A stretch of 7,879 bases of DNA from Terriglobia bacterium. GTDB lineage: Bacteria; Acidobacteriota; Terriglobia; UBA7540. The number at the start of each line of letters is the position of its first letter. The first letter of the stretch is position 1. The position numbers and the translations under genes are program-made. The notes below the pieces were generated by a model that was given only the letters and a program-made list of their open reading frames with translations, was not told the DNA's origin and did no database searches. The stretch spans positions 1 through 7,879 of the forward strand of contig JASHYZ010000112.1 of assembly GCA_030042795.1 (NCBI GenBank), written 5' to 3'. Shown here piece by piece: positions 6,222 through 7,879 of this stretch.

Positions 6222-7879
6222 TGCTCTATCAGGAGTTGCGTGAGAAGCTCAAGGCTCATGGCGTCGGTTTTGTTCACCTGACCCACAGCTTCCGCGCTCC
6301 CAAGCCGCTGCAGGATCTGATCAACCTGGCGTTCGCGCCGGAGATGAAGGAAGATCACTTCTCGGGCCAGCCCGGCTATGTTCCGCTCGAAGCGGGATGC
6401 GGCCCGATCGCCGGCCAGCCTTATTTGGTTGCGCTGCCGGTGCCGAATCCTTACAGCGAGTATGGCAATCCGACGCAAGAGGCAATAAACAACTCACTTC
6501 CCGAGGCGGTGGGAGCGTTCGTCAACTGGCTCACCCGAGAAAGCGGCTGGAAAGTCCGGGATGTCGACCAGGGCGGCAAGCTCGCACCGATCAAGCCGCG
6601 GCACATCGCTGTCCTCTTTCGCCGCTTTGCCTCGTGGGGCGAGGACGTCACACTCAAATACCGGGAGGCACTGGAGGCTCGGGAGATACCTTATGTAGTG
6701 GCCGGGGCAACCGCGCTCCATGTCCGGGAGGAGATGGCAACCTTGCGAGCGGCGCTCGCCGCGATCGAGTGGCCGGACGATGAACTCTCGGTCTTTGCCA
6801 CGCTCAAGGGTCTATTGTTCGCACTTCCCGACAGCGCACTCCTCCGCTATCTTGAGCTTACGGGCGAATTCCACCCATTTCGCAAGCGTCCGGAGTCGAA
6901 GGACTCCGATCTAGCGCCAGTCTCAGAAGCTCTCGACATCATCGCCAGTCTGTCGCGCCGGCGTAACCAGCGGCCCATTGTAGAGACCCTCGAAGAACTC
7001 CTCGAGACCACCCGCGCTCACGCCAGCTTCGCCCTCGGTCGCGCAGGGCACCAAGCTTTGGCAAGCGTCTACCACCTCTGTGATGAAGCGCGAAGCTTCG
7101 AGGCGAGCGGCGGAATTTCATTTCGAGCTTTTGTCGAGGAACTGGACTCGCAAGCCGAGCGCGACGAACGGTCGGAGTCAGTGGTGTTGGAGGATAGCTC
7201 GGAAGGGGTCCGGCTGATTACGGTGCACAAGGCCAAAGGCCTCGAGTTTCCCATTGTGATTCTCGCAGACCTCACGGCCAAGCTCTCACGTGAAGCGGGG
7301 CGGTACACGGACGGAATTCACAGGCTGTGTGCCCAATCAGTAGCGGGCTGCGAACCCTGGGACCTGCTTGACCACCGGTTCGAGGAGACGGCGCGCGATG
7401 AGGCCGAGGGAATTCGCGTGGCTTATGTAGCGGCCACGCGGGCGCGTGATCTGCTCGTCGTCGCGGCGCTGGGGGAGGGCCCGCGCGACGGTTCGTGGCT
7501 GGGCCCGCTCCATCGTGCAATTTATCCTAGACCTGAGCAGCGGAGACAGTCGGTTGCTACCGCCAACTGTCCGCCGTTCGGTGATGCCACTGCGCTAGCC
7601 GGTTATAAGGACAGCCGCCTGCTCGTCAAGCCGGGGCTTCATCGCGCCTCGGATTCGAACCTGGAAGTAGTGTGGTGGGACCCCAGCGTTCTCAAGCTTG
7701 AAGTGGAGAAGCGTTACGGTCTACGTGAGGAGGACCTTCTAGGCCCGCCCACCGCGCCCGAGAGCGCGCAGCAATATAAGGCCTGGAAGACTGCCCACAA
7801 ACAAGTGATCGAGGACGGACTGCAACCACAATTCGAGGTTCAGGCCGTAACGGAAGCCACATCCCTCGCTCGGAACCTT
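6221..7879 (+). CDS. addA: AddA/UvrD-type helicase, C-terminal piece (frame continues off the right edge)
   Basis: Continuation of the helicase in the -1 frame, open from 6185 to the last base of the window. The ATG at 6221 is the first plausible restart, giving 553 codons here. Numbered as a repaired protein, motif IV is HLTHSFRAPKP (about 451-461), motif V is LITVHKAKGLEFP (764-776) and motif VI is IRVAYVAATRARD (830-842) with the arginine finger region. The segments HIAVLFRRF and REIPYVVAGATALHVREEMATLRAAL are typical of RecB/AddA domain 2A/2B. The end of the window (VVWWDPSVLKLEVE onward) resembles the linker before the C-terminal nuclease of such proteins, so a PD-(D/E)XK domain may follow but is not visible. 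A polypeptide starting at 6221 lacks KQSIYRFRRADV of motif III as well as motifs I and II, so alone it could not be a helicase. The body shows no other frameshift or stop, suggesting that the split is recent or an artefact. Confidence 0.86.
   Translation, partial: MLYQELREKLKAHGVGFVHLTHSFRAPKPLQDLINLAFAPEMKEDHFSGQPGYVPLEAGCGPIAGQPYLVALPVPNPYSEYGNPTQEAINNSLPEAVGAFVNWLTRESGWKVRDVDQGGKLAPIKPRHIAVLFRRFASWGEDVTLKYREALEAREIPYVVAGATALHVREEMATLRAALAAIEWPDDELSVFATLKGLLFALPDSALLRYLELTGEFHPFRKRPESKDSDLAPVSEALDIIASLSRRRNQRPIVETLEELLETTRAHASFALGRAGHQALASVYHLCDEARSFEASGGISFRAFVEELDSQAERDERSESVVLEDSSEGVRLITVHKAKGLEFPIVILADLTAKLSREAGRYTDGIHRLCAQSVAGCEPWDLLDHRFEETARDEAEGIRVAYVAATRARDLLVVAALGEGPRDGSWLGPLHRAIYPRPEQRRQSVATANCPPFGDATALAGYKDSRLLVKPGLHRASDSNLEVVWWDPSVLKLEVEKRYGLREEDLLGPPTAPESAQQYKAWKTAHKQVIEDGLQPQFEVQAVTEATSLARNL

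Noticed and set aside
6180..6223. Programmed -1 ribosomal frameshifting at the addA-like break
   Set aside because: No slippery heptamer at CCAAGC and no strong nearby downstream hairpin noticed by eye; a simple A deletion explains the site.
1..7879. CRISPR array, tRNA or rRNA gene, insertion sequence, phage or toxin-antitoxin module
   Set aside because: No regularly spaced repeats, RNA gene sequences, transposase motifs or small paired genes were seen on either strand.

Overview
The window is GC-rich, densely coding bacterial DNA. It holds a truncated sensor gene on the minus strand (1-737), a gene-poor stretch with a decayed DNA-ligase remnant (738-1578), and a two-gene plus-strand locus for an AddAB/RecBCD-type recombination helicase-nuclease (1579 to the right edge). 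The style of the ligase remnant, the AddB-like protein with a degenerate helicase half, and the AddA-like partner all fit what I know of soil Acidobacteriota. This is an inference from family resemblance; no rRNA or other taxonomic marker is present.

Left region: a GAF-PAS sensory protein starts at 737 and runs leftward off the window, so its output domain is not visible. Between it and the recombination genes lie about 840 bases without an intact gene. At 1051-1432 the C-terminal part of an ATP-dependent DNA ligase can be read only by changing frame four times, so it is a pseudogene as given. Weaker traces of the same gene may reach back to about 890. A hairpin follows the remnant (1451-1489), then a plausible sigma70-type promoter (1539-1567).

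Right region: the first gene (1579-4842, GTG start) encodes a 1087-residue AddB-like protein. It has no Walker A motif but keeps a complete RecB-type nuclease active site and the four cysteines of the AddB iron-sulfur staple. After 83 bases comes the AddA/UvrD-type superfamily 1 helicase (from 4926). All its helicase motifs are present, but one A is missing inside motif III (VGDPKQSIYRFR), at about 6185. The reading frame therefore ends at 6221 and the rest of the helicase continues in the -1 frame to the window edge. The stop codon of the first piece and an ATG of the second overlap as TGATG.

The two products would normally form a heterodimer that unwinds and trims double-strand DNA ends for RecA-dependent repair. 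With the frameshift, both halves of the motor subunit lack motif III. Either the complex is inactive in this genome, or the missing base is a sequencing or assembly error. That is the main question raised by the window.
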